Assembly: GCF_049808615.1 (NCBI RefSeq) | Contig: NZ_JBNCAN010000010.1 | Location: 73,605-137,604 of the forward strand | Source of the DNA: Modicisalibacter sp049808615 | Lineage (GTDB): Bacteria; Pseudomonadota; Gammaproteobacteria; Pseudomonadales; Halomonadaceae | Length of the DNA: 64,000 nt | Direction: 5' to 3' | Part shown: piece after piece, positions 63,767 to 64,000 of the stretch | Position numbering within the stretch: position 1 is the first letter of the stretch | Layout of the letters: each line of letters begins with the position of its first letter | Notes under the pieces: generated by a model | The model's input: the letters and a program-made list of their open reading frames with translations, nothing else | Told to the model about the DNA's origin: nothing | Databases searched by the model: none | Position numbers and translations under genes: made by a program

Positions 63767-64000
63767 GATACCAGTTCATCGAGTCGGAGAAGGCCACCTA
63801 TCCCGTGGCCATGTTGTGTCGGGTCATGCAGGTCAGCCGGAGTGGTTTCTATGCCTGGCGGCAGCGTGGCCCTGATGACCTTCGACAGGCCCTGCTCCGC
63901 GAGGTCAGAGAGATCCATCGCCGGAAGCGCGGTAGCTACGGCAGCCGCCGCATGGCCGGAGAGCTGCGACGCCGCGGCTACGAGGTCGGCCGTTACCAGG
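63733..64000 (+). CDS. IS3-family transposase OrfB (partial)
   Basis: In the -1 frame after the slippery site the product reads RYQFIESEKATYPVAMLCRV, then SRSGFYAWRQRGP and RRKRGSYGSRRMAGELRRRG. These match the N-terminal part of IS3 OrfB, before the DDE core. It continues beyond base 64000. Made mainly as the OrfAB fusion by frameshifting. Confidence 0.88.

Larger units (their letters stand above)
63410..64000 (+). mobile_element. IS3-family insertion sequence, left part
   Basis: A likely left inverted repeat begins TGAAGTGGTCCAATTGGAGC at 63410. orfA follows at 63473, and orfB runs off the window edge. The element lies next to the IS30 remnant, a common insertion hot spot. The right end is outside the window. 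Confidence 0.8.

Overview
This window is a GC-rich, plasmid-like stretch from a proteobacterium. It most resembles a large conjugative plasmid of a gammaproteobacterium, plausibly a halomonad. The genus is an inference from general resemblance. The plasmid nature rests on sequence: an iteron array with a Rep_3-type initiator, an F-type type IV secretion set, a coupling protein, a plasmid-style topoisomerase III, and no rRNA, tRNA or housekeeping operons. The SOS box upstream of umuDC has the enterobacterial CTGT-N8-ACAG form, which fits a gammaproteobacterium. Layout: (1) 1-6.8 kb holds small accessory genes, with a minus-strand run up to 2.2 kb, a divergent promoter pair at 2.2-2.4 kb, and plus-strand genes to 6.8 kb. 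(2) 6.8-9.6 kb holds an SOS-controlled umuDC pair and a RES/Xre toxin-antitoxin pair. (3) 9.7-11.2 kb is the replication region, with two iteron arrays of different period followed by the initiator. (4) 11.6-14.4 kb, minus strand, holds a DnaQ-like exonuclease, a DnaJ(minus J)-GrpE fusion and small regulators. (5) 14.6-18.1 kb, plus strand, holds a DndC/PAPS-reductase-like protein and an HD-like protein that has lost its catalytic pair. (6) 18.1-25.5 kb, minus strand, is a long run of small proteins ending in a RecD2-like helicase. (7) 25.9-29.0 kb holds topoisomerase III and a companion. (8) 29.0-30.5 kb is non-coding, with seven 80-bp tandem repeats and a pair of 61-bp repeats. (9) 30.5-48.4 kb holds regulators and transfer genes: traW, traU, trbC, two TraN-like genes and a TraD-like ATPase on the plus strand, and traG, traH and traF on the minus strand. 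traA, L, E, K, B, V, C and a relaxase are not in the window. (10) 48.4-62.3 kb, mostly minus strand, holds nucleic-acid genes (ERF, Toprim primase, two DNA methyltransferases, SRAP protein) among small unknown genes. (11) 62.4-64 kb is a decayed IS30-type transposase and the left part of an IS3-family element. The most striking signal is in region 10. Eleven copies of a roughly 62-68 nt leader, ten of them directly upstream of genes, can fold into an inner hairpin with variable sequence and an outer stem that pairs an ACCUCCU-like arm with the Shine-Dalgarno sequence. Pairing is kept by compensatory changes, and a GTCA-N7-CCCTACC block sits at fixed spacing at the 5' side of every copy. Many of the downstream ORFs end in their own hairpin terminator, so the region reads as an array of leader-gene-terminator cassettes. 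I recall a published RNA candidate, the radC motif, found upstream of DNA-methyltransferase, anti-restriction and single-strand-binding genes; these leaders may belong to it or be a new class. The gene content suits a conjugative leading region, meaning genes expressed soon after entry into a recipient, but that is inference. Two other scattered sequences look like plasmid-wide control sites: the palindrome TTTCGCATGCGAAA (six places) and a promoter-operator of the form AAANCGT-N6-GTATANT (about six places).
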